Assembly: GCF_900639985.1 (NCBI RefSeq)
Contig: NZ_CAAAIM010000001.1
Coordinates: 558,001-622,000, forward strand
Direction: 5' to 3'
Length of the DNA: 64,000 bases
Origin: Legionella rowbothamii
GTDB lineage: Bacteria; Pseudomonadota; Gammaproteobacteria; Legionellales; Legionellaceae
Shown here: piece by piece, positions 10,669 to 21,797 of the stretch
Layout: each line of letters starts with the position of its first letter
Numbering within the stretch: the first letter of the stretch is position 1
Made by a program: the position numbers and the translations under genes
Notes under the pieces: model-generated
The model's database searches: none
Told to the model about the DNA's origin: nothing
What the model saw: the letters and a program-made list of their open reading frames with translations, nothing else

Positions 10669-12144
10669 TTATCCCTTTAACATACCTAGCTTTGCTAATG
10701 CCTGCTGCCAACCCTGATAATCTGCCTCTACGATTTCATGCCTACGTTCGGGATAAAAACACTGTTCAATAGCCCAAGTAGCACGTACTTCATCAAGCGA
10801 GCTAAATATCCCACAACCTAATGCCGCCAATAAAGCAGCGCCTTTCGCCGTAGTTTCTATATCTTTAGGCTTTTGCACTTGCAGTTGGCATTGATCAGCT
10901 AAAAACTGCAAAAACCAGCTATTTGCGGCCATGCCTCCATCAACACATAATAAAGACAAATCTAGGTGACTGTCTTCGCGCATACAGAGAAGGACATCTC
11001 GCGTTTGATAACAGACCCCCTCTAACGCTGCTCGTGCAAAATGAGCTCGCGTACTGGAAAGAGATAAGCCAAACATTGCGGCACCAGGATTTGATAACCA
11101 ATGAGGTGCACCTAAGCCTGTAAAGGAAGAAACTAAATAAACCCCATCATTGCCCTCTAAAGAGCGAGCTAAAGCCTCTGTTTCATCAGCATTGCTAATA
11201 ATCTTCATCTCATCACGTAACCACTTTACCGTAGTCCCTGCGTGATAAAGGCTTCCTTCCAAACCATAAATGGTCTCACCCTTAATTTTATACGCAATGG
11301 TTGTTAATAATTTATGTTGCGACGCTACTGGTTTAGGTCCTGTATTTAATAGCAAAAAACCACCAGTACCATAAGTTGCTTTGACCATGCCCGAAGTAAA
11401 GCAGCCTTGCCCTACTAAAGCCGCTTGTTGGTCCCCAGCAACGCCAGTAATCGGTAGCTCAATGCCCAGCCATTGTTTATCAATTACTCCAAAATGGCTA
11501 TCACTGGCATAAACCTCTGGAAGCACTGATTCAGGAATTGAAAATAGCGTTAATAAATCCTTATCCCATTGCTCGGTTTTAATATTAAAAAGCATGGTTC
11601 TGGAGGCATTTGTGACATCAGTTAAATGGCGATGCTCTTTCGTTAATCGCCAAATAAGGAAACTGTCTATGGTACCAAATGCCAACTCACCTTTCTCAGC
11701 AAGCTGCCTGGCTTGCGAGTTATTTTTTAATAACCAATTAAGTTTACTCGCTGAAAAATAAGGATCTGGAAGCAATCCTGTTTTTTCCTGAATCACTGAT
11801 GCTTCAGACGAAAATGCCTGACAATATTCGGCGGTTCTTCGATCTTGCCAAACAATTGCAGGAGCCAGGCAAGCACCCGTATTTTTATCCCAGATGACCG
11901 TTGTTTCTCGTTGATTAGTAATACCACAGGCGAGAATAGCATCTAGAGGTACTTGCGCAACCATATCACGTAATGCGGTTAATGTTTTACACCATATTTC
12001 CTCAGGATCATGTTCTACCCACCCTGCCTCAGGATAATACTGTGTTAATGAATACTGACTACAAGCGATTAATTCGCCGCTTAAAGTATAAATCATTGCA
12101 CGTGTACTGCTGGTTCCTTGATCAATAGCAAGTAAATAGTTCAT
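10669..12144 (-). CDS. glpK: Glycerol kinase
   Basis: A 491-residue FGGY-family sugar kinase with the N-terminal phosphate-binding DQGTSSTRAM, the DATNASRT-like region (DVTNASRTMLF), and the second phosphate loop TYGTGGFLLLNTG. It converts glycerol to glycerol 3-phosphate in the cytosol. The divergent neighbour glpD oxidises that product, so the two form a glycerol-use unit driven from the 73-base gap between them. No glycerol facilitator gene is adjacent. Confidence 0.97.
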   Translation of the reverse strand: MNYLLAIDQGTSSTRAMIYTLSGELIACSQYSLTQYYPEAGWVEHDPEEIWCKTLTALRDMVAQVPLDAILACGITNQRETTVIWDKNTGACLAPAIVWQDRRTAEYCQAFSSEASVIQEKTGLLPDPYFSASKLNWLLKNNSQARQLAEKGELAFGTIDSFLIWRLTKEHRHLTDVTNASRTMLFNIKTEQWDKDLLTLFSIPESVLPEVYASDSHFGVIDKQWLGIELPITGVAGDQQAALVGQGCFTSGMVKATYGTGGFLLLNTGPKPVASQHKLLTTIAYKIKGETIYGLEGSLYHAGTTVKWLRDEMKIISNADETEALARSLEGNDGVYLVSSFTGLGAPHWLSNPGAAMFGLSLSSTRAHFARAALEGVCYQTRDVLLCMREDSHLDLSLLCVDGGMAANSWFLQFLADQCQLQVQKPKDIETTAKGAALLAALGCGIFSSLDEVRATWAIEQCFYPERRHEIVEADYQGWQQALAKLGMLKG

Positions 12145-12165
12145 CGTCTTGGCATTCCTTGTTTT

Positions 12166-12188
12166 TTATTACTAAGTTATAGTAATAA
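12166..12188. promoter_or_regulatory. Perfect dyad between divergent glpK and glpD, candidate operator
   Basis: TTATTACT (12166-12173) and AGTAATAA (12181-12188) are exact inverted arms 7 bases apart, in the only control space shared by the two genes. The placement suits a regulator acting on both. The arms do not resemble a known GlpR site closely enough to name the factor. Confidence 0.5.
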
Positions 12189-13694
12189 GTGTAATCTTTT
12201 TTTATGGAGACCAAAACATGGATCAAGTTTTTGATGTTGCAATTATTGGTGGCGGCATCAACGGTTGCGGTTGTGCTGCTGATGCGGCCTTAAGAGGCCT
12301 GTCTGTTGTTCTTATAGAACAAGATGATTTGGCGTCCAAAACCTCCTCTAATAGTACCAAATTGGTCCATGGCGGCTTAAGATATTTAGAAAATTACGAA
12401 TTTACCCTAGTGAGGAAAGCATTGACCGAACGGCAGCGCCTTTTTGATTTAGCTCCTCACTTGGTGCGTGCTCAGCCACTGGTTTTACCCTATGAAAAAC
12501 ACATGCGGCCCTCTTGGTTTTTGCGATTAGGTTTATTTTTGTATGATCACTTAAGCAGTAAAAACCGCTTACCTAAATGCAAAAGTATCAACAGAAAAAA
12601 ACAACCGCTGTATTTTTCCCCTTTAAAAGAAGGACTGGAACGCGGCTTTTTATTTTATGACGGCGCGGCGGATGACGCACGCCTAACCATTGCGAATGCA
12701 CTTCAAGCCAAACTGCACGGCGCAACCATTCATACACAATCCACTGTCATCAAAACCCAAGTGGTTAATAATTTATGGCTTGTAACCATACAACCGCAAT
12801 CAGGTCCAACCTACGCCATCCAGGCTAAAACACTAATCAATGCAGCGGGCCCCTGGGTTAAATCGGTCGAACAACTCACACATATCCCTGATCAGCAACA
12901 AATTAGCTTAGTTAAAGGCAGTCATATTCTAGTGCCTAAGTTATATGAGGGTGAGCACGCTTATTTTTTACAGCATGAAGATAAGCGGGTTATTTTTGTC
13001 ATCCCCTATCATGGGTACAGCATGATAGGCACGACGGACGTGCCGCTAGATGAACCACTGGAACAGATTCGCATTAGTGATGAAGAAATTGATTATTTAA
13101 TTAAATTAGTGAATACACACTTCAGAACTAAAATATCCGCAAATGATATAGTCTACACTTGGAGTGGCGTTCGCGCTTTATTAGCCAATGAAAGTAAGGA
13201 AGCTCGTTCCTTAAGCCGAGATTATAATTATGAATTTCAACTTAAACCTGCTCCTATAATTACCATTTATGGTGGAAAAATAACCACTTACAGGCAATTA
13301 GCAGAAGAAGCAATTAACCAATTTGGCGCTGTTTTTCCTAATCTAAAACCATCCATCACTGCAAATGCCCCCTTACCCGGAGCGACATTTGGAACCATGG
13401 ATTTTTCCCAATACATTCAATATGCACAAAAGAAATATTCATGGATGGATAAAGAATTACTACAGCGCTATTTGTATACCTATGGAAGCCACATGGAAAA
13501 ATTTCTCTCATTGAGCACAAGTGAAAAATCTTTAGGAAAAAACTATGGTTCAGGTTTGTACCAGGCTGAAGTAGATTATCTAATATTGGAAGAATGGGCT
13601 CGCAGTAGTGAGGACGTCTTGATACGTCGAACTAAGCTTGATTTAACACTGAATGCAGCCAGAAAAAAAGAACTGGCTGCTTATATTGAAAGTA

Positions 13695-14758
<1,064 letters not shown>

Positions 14759-14864
14759 TCATCTGAGTATACATCACTTTTTATACGTTTATACCCAAGA
14801 CTAGTTGAAATATTGGGTCTCTTTTAAATTCTGCTTCAAAAATAAAGCAAAATTTACCATAAAA

Positions 14865-15485
14865 TTAAAACCAGGAACGCCTCTCTAGGCTTCCCCGGCA
14901 AGAATGCAGCTGCATTGCATAAAGTTGTGAGCGTGCTTTAACTTTACGCGCCACCGGCATTAACCATCCTTTTCTCAAATAAGACTTGCGCATATAACCC
15001 CCTACTCCCTCATGATAAGCGAGATAAAGATTATAGGCATCTGCTCGATTAACTCCAGCGCGTCGATTAGCCTGATTAGCGTACCAACCAATAAAATCAA
15101 CTCCATCAGAAAAATTATGACGGGAAGATAATAATCCACCATTATTCTGTTTGTATTCATTCCAGGTTCCATGCAATGCTTGGGCATAGCCTGTAGCTGT
15201 GGTAGGTCTCTTCCAAGGAATAAATCCAAGTAATTTTTTACGTGGTGGCTTTGCATGTGCATCAAATTTTGACTCTTGATGAATAATAGCCATTTGCACT
15301 GGAACGGGAACCTTCCATCGATACTCAACATCTTTAGCATGAGTATACCATTTTGGATATTCTCTAAATATGTTACAGACATTATTCAAATCTGAAGGAG
15401 GTCTACTGACACAAGCAGTCAGCACTGTAACAAATAAAGGCAACAATATAAGGTTTAACTTCTTAAATTGAAACAAAGATTCCAT
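14865..15485 (-). CDS. Transglycosylase SLT-domain lipoprotein
   Basis: A 206-residue protein with a signal peptide and lipobox LTAC (Cys at residue 25), so it is likely anchored to a membrane facing the periplasm. The lytic transglycosylase fold is shown by IIHQESKFD with the catalytic Glu, by the GYAQAL segment, and by the YLAYHEG motif near the C-terminus. It probably cleaves peptidoglycan glycan strands. It stands alone between adk and the divergent exonuclease gene. The sequence does not allow assignment to a named E. coli Mlt enzyme. Confidence 0.85.
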   Translation of the reverse strand: MESLFQFKKLNLILLPLFVTVLTACVSRPPSDLNNVCNIFREYPKWYTHAKDVEYRWKVPVPVQMAIIHQESKFDAHAKPPRKKLLGFIPWKRPTTATGYAQALHGTWNEYKQNNGGLLSSRHNFSDGVDFIGWYANQANRRAGVNRADAYNLYLAYHEGVGGYMRKSYLRKGWLMPVARKVKARSQLYAMQLHSCRGSLERRSWF

Positions 15486-15627
15486 AAACGATCAAATAAG
15501 AAAAAGGAAGATTTTAACAAATTTAATTCGTACAATCTATGCAAATATAAATTAAATGACTGTTGCCTCCTTTAGCTTGCATGATACTATTTGCCTTTGT
15601 AACTCACTAAAAGAATAAGTAATTTCC

Positions 15628-16398
15628 ATGAGCATTCTGGTATTTGATATTGAAACCATTCCGGACATTGAATCTGGACGTAAGCTATATGATTTACATG
15701 GATTATCTGATGAGGATACTGCCCAGGCCATGTTTGCCCTAAGACGTGCCAAAGTAGGTAATGATTTTCTTCCCCACTATTTACAACGAATATGCACTAT
15801 TTCTTTAGTTCTTAGCCAAGGCGCTCATATTAAGGTTTGGTCACTAGGTGATGAGAAATCGGATGAAAAAGAATTAATTACTCGTTTTTTTGCAGGAATT
15901 GATAAGCACACACCTACCTTAGTTAGCTGGAATGGCAGCGGATTTGATTTACCGGTATTGCATTATCGTGCCTTACTCCATGGTATTCCCGCCCCGACCT
16001 ATTGGGAGTCTGGAGAAAATAATCAGGCGTTCCGCTGGAATAATTATCTAAGTCGTTTTCATTACCGTCATATGGACCTTATGGACCTTATTGCCGGTTA
16101 TCAAAATAAAGCCTTTGCACCTTTAGATGAAATATCCAGTATGTTAGGTTTTCCGGGAAAAATGGGCATGAGTGGCTCCAAAGTATGGGAGCAATATTTT
16201 GCTGGAAACATAAAAAGCATTCGTGATTATTGTGAAACGGATGTGCTCAATACTTTTTGTGTGTTTCTACGCTTTGAATTAATCCGTGGTGTAATTAATC
16301 AGGATGAATATCAAAACTCGATTGAGCGCTTAAAGTCATATTTAGGTTCGGAGAATGAAAAGCTGCATTTACAAGAGTTTTTGGGGAATATGGCATAA
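15628..16398 (+). CDS. Predicted 3'-5' exonuclease, PolB-like exonuclease family
   Basis: A 256-residue DEDD-type exonuclease. Exo I is DIETIPD at the N-terminus, Exo II is SWNGSGFDLP, and Exo III is in the IRDYCETDVLNTF segment with its terminal Asp. This matches the stand-alone proteins related to the proofreading domain of DNA polymerase B (Pfam DNA_pol_B_exo2). The expected activity is metal-dependent 3'-5' cleavage of DNA or RNA; the substrate in the cell is not known. There is no operon partner. Confidence 0.85.
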   Translation: MSILVFDIETIPDIESGRKLYDLHGLSDEDTAQAMFALRRAKVGNDFLPHYLQRICTISLVLSQGAHIKVWSLGDEKSDEKELITRFFAGIDKHTPTLVSWNGSGFDLPVLHYRALLHGIPAPTYWESGENNQAFRWNNYLSRFHYRHMDLMDLIAGYQNKAFAPLDEISSMLGFPGKMGMSGSKVWEQYFAGNIKSIRDYCETDVLNTFCVFLRFELIRGVINQDEYQNSIERLKSYLGSENEKLHLQEFLGNMA

Positions 16399-16428
16399 AA
16401 ATCTCGGAAAGTTCTACACCTGCCTTAT

Positions 16429-16501
16429 GTAGGCTGGGCTGTAAAAACCAGCCTCGGAATTTGCATGAGCTCTTTTTGCTGGGCTTTACAGCCCAGCCTA
16501 C
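16429..16501. repeat. REP-like element pair, 12-bp perfect outer arms
   Basis: GTAGGCTGGGCT at 16429-16440 and AGCCCAGCCTAC at 16490-16501 are exact inverted copies. Inside lies a second, smaller hairpin, GCTGGGCT/AGCCCAGC at 16478-16497. The same core is found after gltA. The element fills the gap between two convergent genes. Confidence 0.65.
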
Positions 16502-16528
16502 GTTTCACACTACAATTTTGCTGTTAGC

Positions 16529-17680
16529 TTAAAAAGATCTGGGGACAGGCGACTCACCCATCGCATGATCTAACTCAATAAACTCCAACGCTCGTAAAAA
16601 CGCAGAACTATCCAAATACTCCAAAGTGCGCAAATAACGCTCCGCACCTAAATTAGCATATTCACTTACATCTACAGCAGTAGCTTCAAACGCTAATTGC
16701 ATCCAGGCCCATAAAGTAATCCACCACTCAATCACGGGTTTATACACCTGATACCAAGCTAGAAAAGATTCGTTCACCATTCCTTCACCGAAATAAGCCT
16801 CTAAATAGATTAGCTCCTGTTCTTTCGATAACTTGCCTTCAATTGCAAAATAAGCTAAATCCCACAGAAAATCATTATTGCTTGAGTATTCCCAGTCAAT
16901 CTGATAAATCACTTCACCCTGATCGGAATCGGTCAGCATGTAATTCAGTGGAGTTGAGTCATTATGGCAAGGTACTTTATTAATTTGGTAAGAGGAGAAA
17001 AGCTTTTGCAGTTCATTCATTTTCTTAGCAATGAAATTTACTCGCTCTGGAAAAGGAAATTTTTTTTCCTCCAAAGTAGCTAACAAACCTGCATTACGTA
17101 TAAATACATCCGTAGTATTTAAAAACTGCTTTGATTGATGCAGTACTTTTGCTTTTTCTGCCAAAGTCTTTAATATTTCTGCGCGTTCTAACCTGTTTTT
17201 ATCAAGGGATTTTACACCTGCAATAAATTCAGTCACTTGCACGCCGGAATCCCCATTAAAATAAGCAACAGGAACATTCAATTTTAACTCAGAAGTTTGC
17301 TGCGCATTATTTTGCTCATGCTTTCTGTCAACAGAAAATAAAGAGACATCTCCAGGAAAACGCACCACCCATCGTTTACGTTTCTCTGACTCATAATTAG
17401 TACCTACCGTAAGCTTGTAAGTCGCATTGGTCATCCCACCTGTCATTAATTTGAGACTTAAAATATCCAAAGTTAGCTGGGAAAACATGGGAATTTCGTT
17501 GATTTGAGGAAGTAAGCGCATGTAGTTCTGGGCTAAGATCACTAACTCGTCCCATTCTTCAGAAATAGCAGATACATTCTGCAAAGACTCCGCATCAAGA
17601 AAGCTTAGAATATAAGCCGCTAAACCTGTTTTAAGTCTATATTTAACGCCTTTATCGCTGGTAAAGAAAAGCCATTTCAT
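16529..17680 (-). CDS. F-box-like plus choline-kinase-like (APH fold) protein, LicA-like effector candidate
   Basis: A 383-residue protein from ATG 17680 (AAGGT site upstream). Residues 20-47 read like a degenerate F-box, with the spacing ILSFLD-x3-L-x2-V-x-x-I-S-x-x-W. Residues 79-280 are an aminoglycoside phosphotransferase/choline kinase fold: nucleotide loop MTGGMTNATYKL, the catalytic HND at 239-241 with Asn246, and the metal-binding IDWEY at 261-265. Between gyrA/gltA/glpK and the fab block, L. pneumophila carries licA, an F-box protein reported as a Dot/Icm substrate; position and architecture suggest this is its counterpart. The kinase substrate is unknown. The GC and codon pattern look like the neighbours. 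Confidence 0.75.
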   Translation of the reverse strand: MKWLFFTSDKGVKYRLKTGLAAYILSFLDAESLQNVSAISEEWDELVILAQNYMRLLPQINEIPMFSQLTLDILSLKLMTGGMTNATYKLTVGTNYESEKRKRWVVRFPGDVSLFSVDRKHEQNNAQQTSELKLNVPVAYFNGDSGVQVTEFIAGVKSLDKNRLERAEILKTLAEKAKVLHQSKQFLNTTDVFIRNAGLLATLEEKKFPFPERVNFIAKKMNELQKLFSSYQINKVPCHNDSTPLNYMLTDSDQGEVIYQIDWEYSSNNDFLWDLAYFAIEGKLSKEQELIYLEAYFGEGMVNESFLAWYQVYKPVIEWWITLWAWMQLAFEATAVDVSEYANLGAERYLRTLEYLDSSAFLRALEFIELDHAMGESPVPRSF

Positions 17681-17945
17681 GAGATTACCTTTTGATGAAA
17701 AATCTCTAATGATACAAAAAAGAAGCAGGTGATTACAACAAAGGCCACCTTGCGATATTAATAGACCATGAGAATGAGTATTTGCACATTGATCTACTGA
17801 CAAGAATCGAGTAAACTGTCTTTTAGTTCATTAAGTAATCATTTAGTCTTGATATCCACCACCAAATAATGAGTGTATAACGCAACATAAAAGCATCCAA
17901 GACTTAATCAAAACAGTAAAGCAGCATCAAAACAAGGCTTATTTT

Positions 17946-19205
17946 ATGTCCCAACCATTAATTCCGATTACTAAAAAACAGGCCACTCTTTTTGCATGTT
18001 TTCTCGTACTGTATGAGTTCTTAACGTATATCGCTAATGACATGATTATGCCCGGTATGATTAGTGTTACTCATGCATTTAACGCGCCTGAATCTGCCGT
18101 TGCAACCTCGCTTACCATTTATATTCTTGGTGGAGCCAGCTTACAAATATTCTTAGGGCCCATATCAGATGCATATGGTCGTCGCCCGATGATGTTGCTT
18201 GGCGCCTGCTTATTTTTTATTTTTACCCTATTTATTGCGTGCTCAAACTCAATGAGCCAATTTATGACCGCCCGTTTCTTTGAAGGCATGGGGCTATGTT
18301 TTATTGGTGTTATTGGTTATGCAACCATTCAAGAAATTTTTGACGAAATGGATGCTATTCGCCTTATTTCTATTATGGCCAATGCCACGATTCTCGCACC
18401 ATTATTAGGACCGCTTTTGGGGGCTGTAGTCATCCATTATATGTCCTGGCGTTATATCTTTATTTCTATTGCTCTATTCGCCTTGATTGCTCTGTGGGGA
18501 TTATGGCGTTATATGCCAGAGCCTATTGGACAAAAAAAGACAAATGGTGAGCTGACTCCTAAAACCAAGATTTCAGCTAAGCGTGTTTTTGCTAATTACA
18601 AGGCCTTGTTTACCAATAAAGTATTTGTCATGGGAACTTTGGCTATAGGTACCGTGGGCATTCCCTGCCTTGCCTGGATTGCCTTATCACCTATCATTTT
18701 AACTGTCGAGGCTAAACTAACTGTAATCCAATATGGGCTTTGGCAGCTGCCCGTTTTTGGCGCCACAATATTAGGTAACTGGTTTTTACATAGGTTAACC
18801 TATAAGTATGAAATTAAAAAAATCATTTACTTAGGCTGTGGAATTATGACTATTGGGGCGGCATTAACGTCCGTCTTACCCTATCTGTATGGAAATGATT
18901 ACCATTATCTGATGCCAGGGATCATTATTTATTTCTTTGCTTTAAGTGTGATTAACGCACCACTCAATAGATTCTGCCTCTTTGTTACCTCCGTAAGCAA
19001 AGGAACCACATCCGCATTAGTGAGCTTAAGTGTTATGGTTATTGGCGCACTTGGAACCGAAGCAGCAAATATCATCTATAAAGATCATAATAACTTACAC
19101 TTCGCACTGTATTGCAACCTAATGCAGCTTGTATTCTTTACCTTTGCTGGGCTGGCATTTTGGATGCATAAACCGGTAAAAACTGAAGCAGCAGAAGCCT
19201 GCTAG
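17946..19205 (+). CDS. mdfA: MdfA-type multidrug MFS transporter
   Basis: A 419-residue protein with 12 predicted membrane helices and MFS motif A (GPISDAYGRRP). The first helix holds YEFLTYIANDMIMPGM, which corresponds to the E. coli MdfA helix with its acidic drug-recognition residues (YEF Glu and ND Asp), and the downstream CFIGVIGYATIQE segment also matches MdfA. It should export lipophilic cations and other drugs in exchange for protons. It is divergent from the LicA-like gene across a 265-base gap. Confidence 0.82.
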   Translation: MSQPLIPITKKQATLFACFLVLYEFLTYIANDMIMPGMISVTHAFNAPESAVATSLTIYILGGASLQIFLGPISDAYGRRPMMLLGACLFFIFTLFIACSNSMSQFMTARFFEGMGLCFIGVIGYATIQEIFDEMDAIRLISIMANATILAPLLGPLLGAVVIHYMSWRYIFISIALFALIALWGLWRYMPEPIGQKKTNGELTPKTKISAKRVFANYKALFTNKVFVMGTLAIGTVGIPCLAWIALSPIILTVEAKLTVIQYGLWQLPVFGATILGNWFLHRLTYKYEIKKIIYLGCGIMTIGAALTSVLPYLYGNDYHYLMPGIIIYFFALSVINAPLNRFCLFVTSVSKGTTSALVSLSVMVIGALGTEAANIIYKDHNNLHFALYCNLMQLVFFTFAGLAFWMHKPVKTEAAEAC

Positions 19206-19228
19206 GATTATAATTCGTTAAAATAATG

Positions 19229-19254
19229 TAGCCTGGTTGCAAGCAACCAGGCTA
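19229..19254. repeat. REP-like palindrome, second family (TAGCCTGGTTG)
   Basis: TAGCCTGGTTG (19229-19239) and CAACCAGGCTA (19244-19254) form an exact 11-bp stem with a 4-base loop between two convergent MFS genes. A longer copy of this core is at 33705-33742. Confidence 0.65.
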
Positions 19255-19271
19255 GGCTTAATCATTGTTCA

Positions 19272-20591
19272 TCATTGCTTTGCTGGATGGGATTCTTTAA
19301 GTAAGAAGGTTGCGATTAGCAAACTAGCTAAGAAACATAATGGCATAACCAATAACGCAGTTTGGTAACCTGATATGCTGTATACATGTACTCCATTCAC
19401 AACATGTCCAGAATTAGTATGTTGTAAAATATACCCCACTAAAGGTTGAAATATTGCACCGCCAATTAATACAGACAGATTATTAAAACCAGACGCGGTT
19501 CCTACATATTCAGCCGTATTATTTTCTTTTACAACCGCAAAGCTTACAGTTTGACCACCAGCACCTAAGCCTAAAACAAATAAAACAAAAGGCGCCCAAC
19601 CATAAGTAAGCCCAGGCAAATAAAGAAGTATTAACGTGGCTACTAATCCTAAAACGGCACTGGTAATCAACGCAATGCGTCGGCTCTCAATCTTGTCACT
19701 AAGCCATCCCAATAGCGGACTACCAATTCCAATACCAATCCAAATCATACTGCATAAAGCTGAGGCCGCAACTACGCTAATTTGGAATTTTTCTTGAAGA
19801 AAAGGAACACCCCATAAGGCTGCGAATACAGCAATTGGAGTCCAAATTGCAAATGCGTAACTACCGATAATCCATGTATGCGCATGTTTACACACAGCAA
19901 CTAATCGCTTCCATTCATCGCGAAGGTAATGCCCAGGGACCTTCTGATTTTGTTGATCCGGGTAATCACGAATATACATCCAGAAAAATGCGGCTAAAAC
20001 GAAACCAACAAAGGCTAAGATAAAGCTTGCATTACGCCAGCCAACACCCTGAATTAAATAAGCTAAAGGCACTTCGCCAAACATAGCCCCAACTGAACTC
20101 ATTAGCTGGGCAACACCTGCCAGAATAGCGAAATAATGAGGAGGGAACCAACGTGATAACAGTACGAGGACACCAATAAAAGAAAATGCAGAGCCAATTC
20201 CAATGAGGAAACGACCAATACAGGCAGTAAATACGCTATCTGTCGAAGCAAAAAAGGCTGACCCTAAAGCACATAAAAGAATAGCAACCGTCATCAACTT
20301 TCTAGGGCCATAACGATCATATAAAACCCCCGCTGGCAGTTGGGTAGGAGCATAAGCATAAAAATAAAAGGCTGAGATAAACCCAAATCCTTCGCCGGTC
20401 ACACCAAAAGTTTTCATCATGGGCTCTGCCATAACGCTTGGTGCCACTTGCAAAATAAATTCGTATAGATAAAAGGATGCCGCCAAGAAAAATATAAAAT
20501 AAGCTGTTGTTAAACTACCCTTTTCTTTTTGATGTGTGTTCTCAGTGTAATATGCGCTCAATTTCAAATCACTCCGTTGTGGATCATTCAT
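19272..20591 (-). CDS. MFS transporter, substrate unknown
   Basis: A 439-residue, 12-helix major facilitator protein with a cytoplasmic N-terminus, motif A as LYDRYGPRK and its second-half counterpart as WLSDKIESRR. The first helix contains ILQVAPSVMAE. It resembles the metabolite-uptake branch common in Legionella, Coxiella and Francisella more than the drug exporters, but no substrate can be read from the sequence. It is convergent with the MdfA-type gene and not in an operon. Confidence 0.8.
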   Translation of the reverse strand: MNDPQRSDLKLSAYYTENTHQKEKGSLTTAYFIFFLAASFYLYEFILQVAPSVMAEPMMKTFGVTGEGFGFISAFYFYAYAPTQLPAGVLYDRYGPRKLMTVAILLCALGSAFFASTDSVFTACIGRFLIGIGSAFSFIGVLVLLSRWFPPHYFAILAGVAQLMSSVGAMFGEVPLAYLIQGVGWRNASFILAFVGFVLAAFFWMYIRDYPDQQNQKVPGHYLRDEWKRLVAVCKHAHTWIIGSYAFAIWTPIAVFAALWGVPFLQEKFQISVVAASALCSMIWIGIGIGSPLLGWLSDKIESRRIALITSAVLGLVATLILLYLPGLTYGWAPFVLFVLGLGAGGQTVSFAVVKENNTAEYVGTASGFNNLSVLIGGAIFQPLVGYILQHTNSGHVVNGVHVYSISGYQTALLVMPLCFLASLLIATFLLKESHPAKQ

Positions 20592-20663
20592 TTAAGCCTA
20601 TAGCGATTTACTTTGTCAATATGATTTTGTTAGATTTGATGGGTTTACCTTGATAAAACAAGA

Positions 20664-20699
20664 GTAGCCCGTAGTACGACTTCGTCTAATACCGGCTAC
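20664..20699. repeat. Imperfect palindrome between MFS gene and anmK
   Basis: GTAGCC at 20664 and GGCTAC ending at 20699 form the ends of an imperfect hairpin with an inner GAC/GTC pairing. It looks like a decayed relative of the GTAGGC-type repeats in this window. Confidence 0.35.
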
Positions 20700-20705
20700 G
20701 TCTCT

Positions 20706-21797
20706 CTAGCTACTCGGATAGATCGCGCCTAAAATTGCAGGCTTTTGTGAGCCAGTTATAGCACCTAGGTCGACTGGTTGCTGATTGACAGTTTGCGCAG
20801 CCAACCAAGCAAACAACATGGCTTCTAAATAATCGGGGCTTACTCCTACCTCGGCCACACTTTTTACTACAACCTTCGGTAGCAAATCTTGAATCATTTG
20901 CTTCAGCGCAAGATTATGCGTGCCGCCTCCGCACAAAAATAGTTCTTTTACCTCTTTATGCATATCGGTCATTGCATCGGCAATGGGATGTGCCGTAAAT
21001 GCCAATAAAGTTTTCTGCACATCCGCTGCTTTATAAGCTTGCTTTAAATGCGATTCTAACCAAGCTAATGAAAAATATTCCTTACCTATACTTTTGGGAG
21101 CGGTTAATTGAATAAAAGGATCAGCTAATAACGTATCTAACAGAGGTTGAATCACCATTCCTTGTTGCGCCCAAGTGCCATTCGCATCAAATGACTTACC
21201 TTGGTGTTTAGTAATCCAAGCATCCATCAAACAATTTCCAGGTCCAACATCCCAGCCACGCGTGGCGTGCCCAGCATTTATAAAAGTAATATTAGCAATT
21301 CCACCAATATTAACTAAAGCAACATGGGAAAATTGTTTGCTGAATAGCTCTTGGTGGTACAGAGGTGCAAAAGGTGCTCCCTGCCCCCCATTTACTAAAT
21401 CGCGCGTACGAAAATCTGCAATTACAGTAATGCCCGTTAATGAAGAAAGGGTATGCCCACAACCTAATTGTAATGTATAAGGAATACTGCTTTCCGTATT
21501 ATGACATACGGTTTGCCCATGACTTCCTATCGCACAAATATCTTTAGCACTCAAGGCCGCTTCGTGCAAAACCTCCTTGACTGCGTGTGCAAAATCGCGA
21601 CCGACTAGGGTATTCAATTGGCATATCAAAGCCAAACTTAAATCAGAACCATCGAGTAGCTTATTTAGGCCGAGGATTACCTCATCACTGTATTTTTTAG
21701 TAATACCGCAAATTAATTTATTTGAGGGAATATCAACAATTGCTGCATCGATGCCATCCATGCTAGTTCCCGACATTAATCCTATAAATAGAGTCAT
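20706..21797 (-). CDS. anmK: Anhydro-N-acetylmuramic acid kinase
   Basis: A 363-residue member of the ASKHA kinases with the N-terminal GLMSGTSMDGIDAA signature and the DVGPGNCLMDAW segment. It opens and phosphorylates 1,6-anhydro-MurNAc released by lytic transglycosylases, feeding cell-wall recycling. ATG 21797 follows GAGGAA; the open frame upstream does not look family-like. It is the last gene of the minus-strand run that begins at yceD, 162 bases after tatD. No murQ partner is in the window. Confidence 0.95.
   Translation of the reverse strand: MTLFIGLMSGTSMDGIDAAIVDIPSNKLICGITKKYSDEVILGLNKLLDGSDLSLALICQLNTLVGRDFAHAVKEVLHEAALSAKDICAIGSHGQTVCHNTESSIPYTLQLGCGHTLSSLTGITVIADFRTRDLVNGGQGAPFAPLYHQELFSKQFSHVALVNIGGIANITFINAGHATRGWDVGPGNCLMDAWITKHQGKSFDANGTWAQQGMVIQPLLDTLLADPFIQLTAPKSIGKEYFSLAWLESHLKQAYKAADVQKTLLAFTAHPIADAMTDMHKEVKELFLCGGGTHNLALKQMIQDLLPKVVVKSVAEVGVSPDYLEAMLFAWLAAQTVNQQPVDLGAITGSQKPAILGAIYPSS

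Noticed and set aside
14780..14864. Terminator for the SLT lipoprotein gene
   Set aside because: Possible stems (ACCCAA/TTGGGT, TGCTT/AAGCA) are only 5-7 bp with long loops and no good T-run after them, so I did not list one.
17820..17945. PmrA-like half site (CTTAAT on the minus strand) upstream of the LicA-like gene
   Set aside because: Only one half of the direct repeat is convincing; the second is TAAAAG-like with poor match. The region is A/T-rich, so a single half site is expected by chance.
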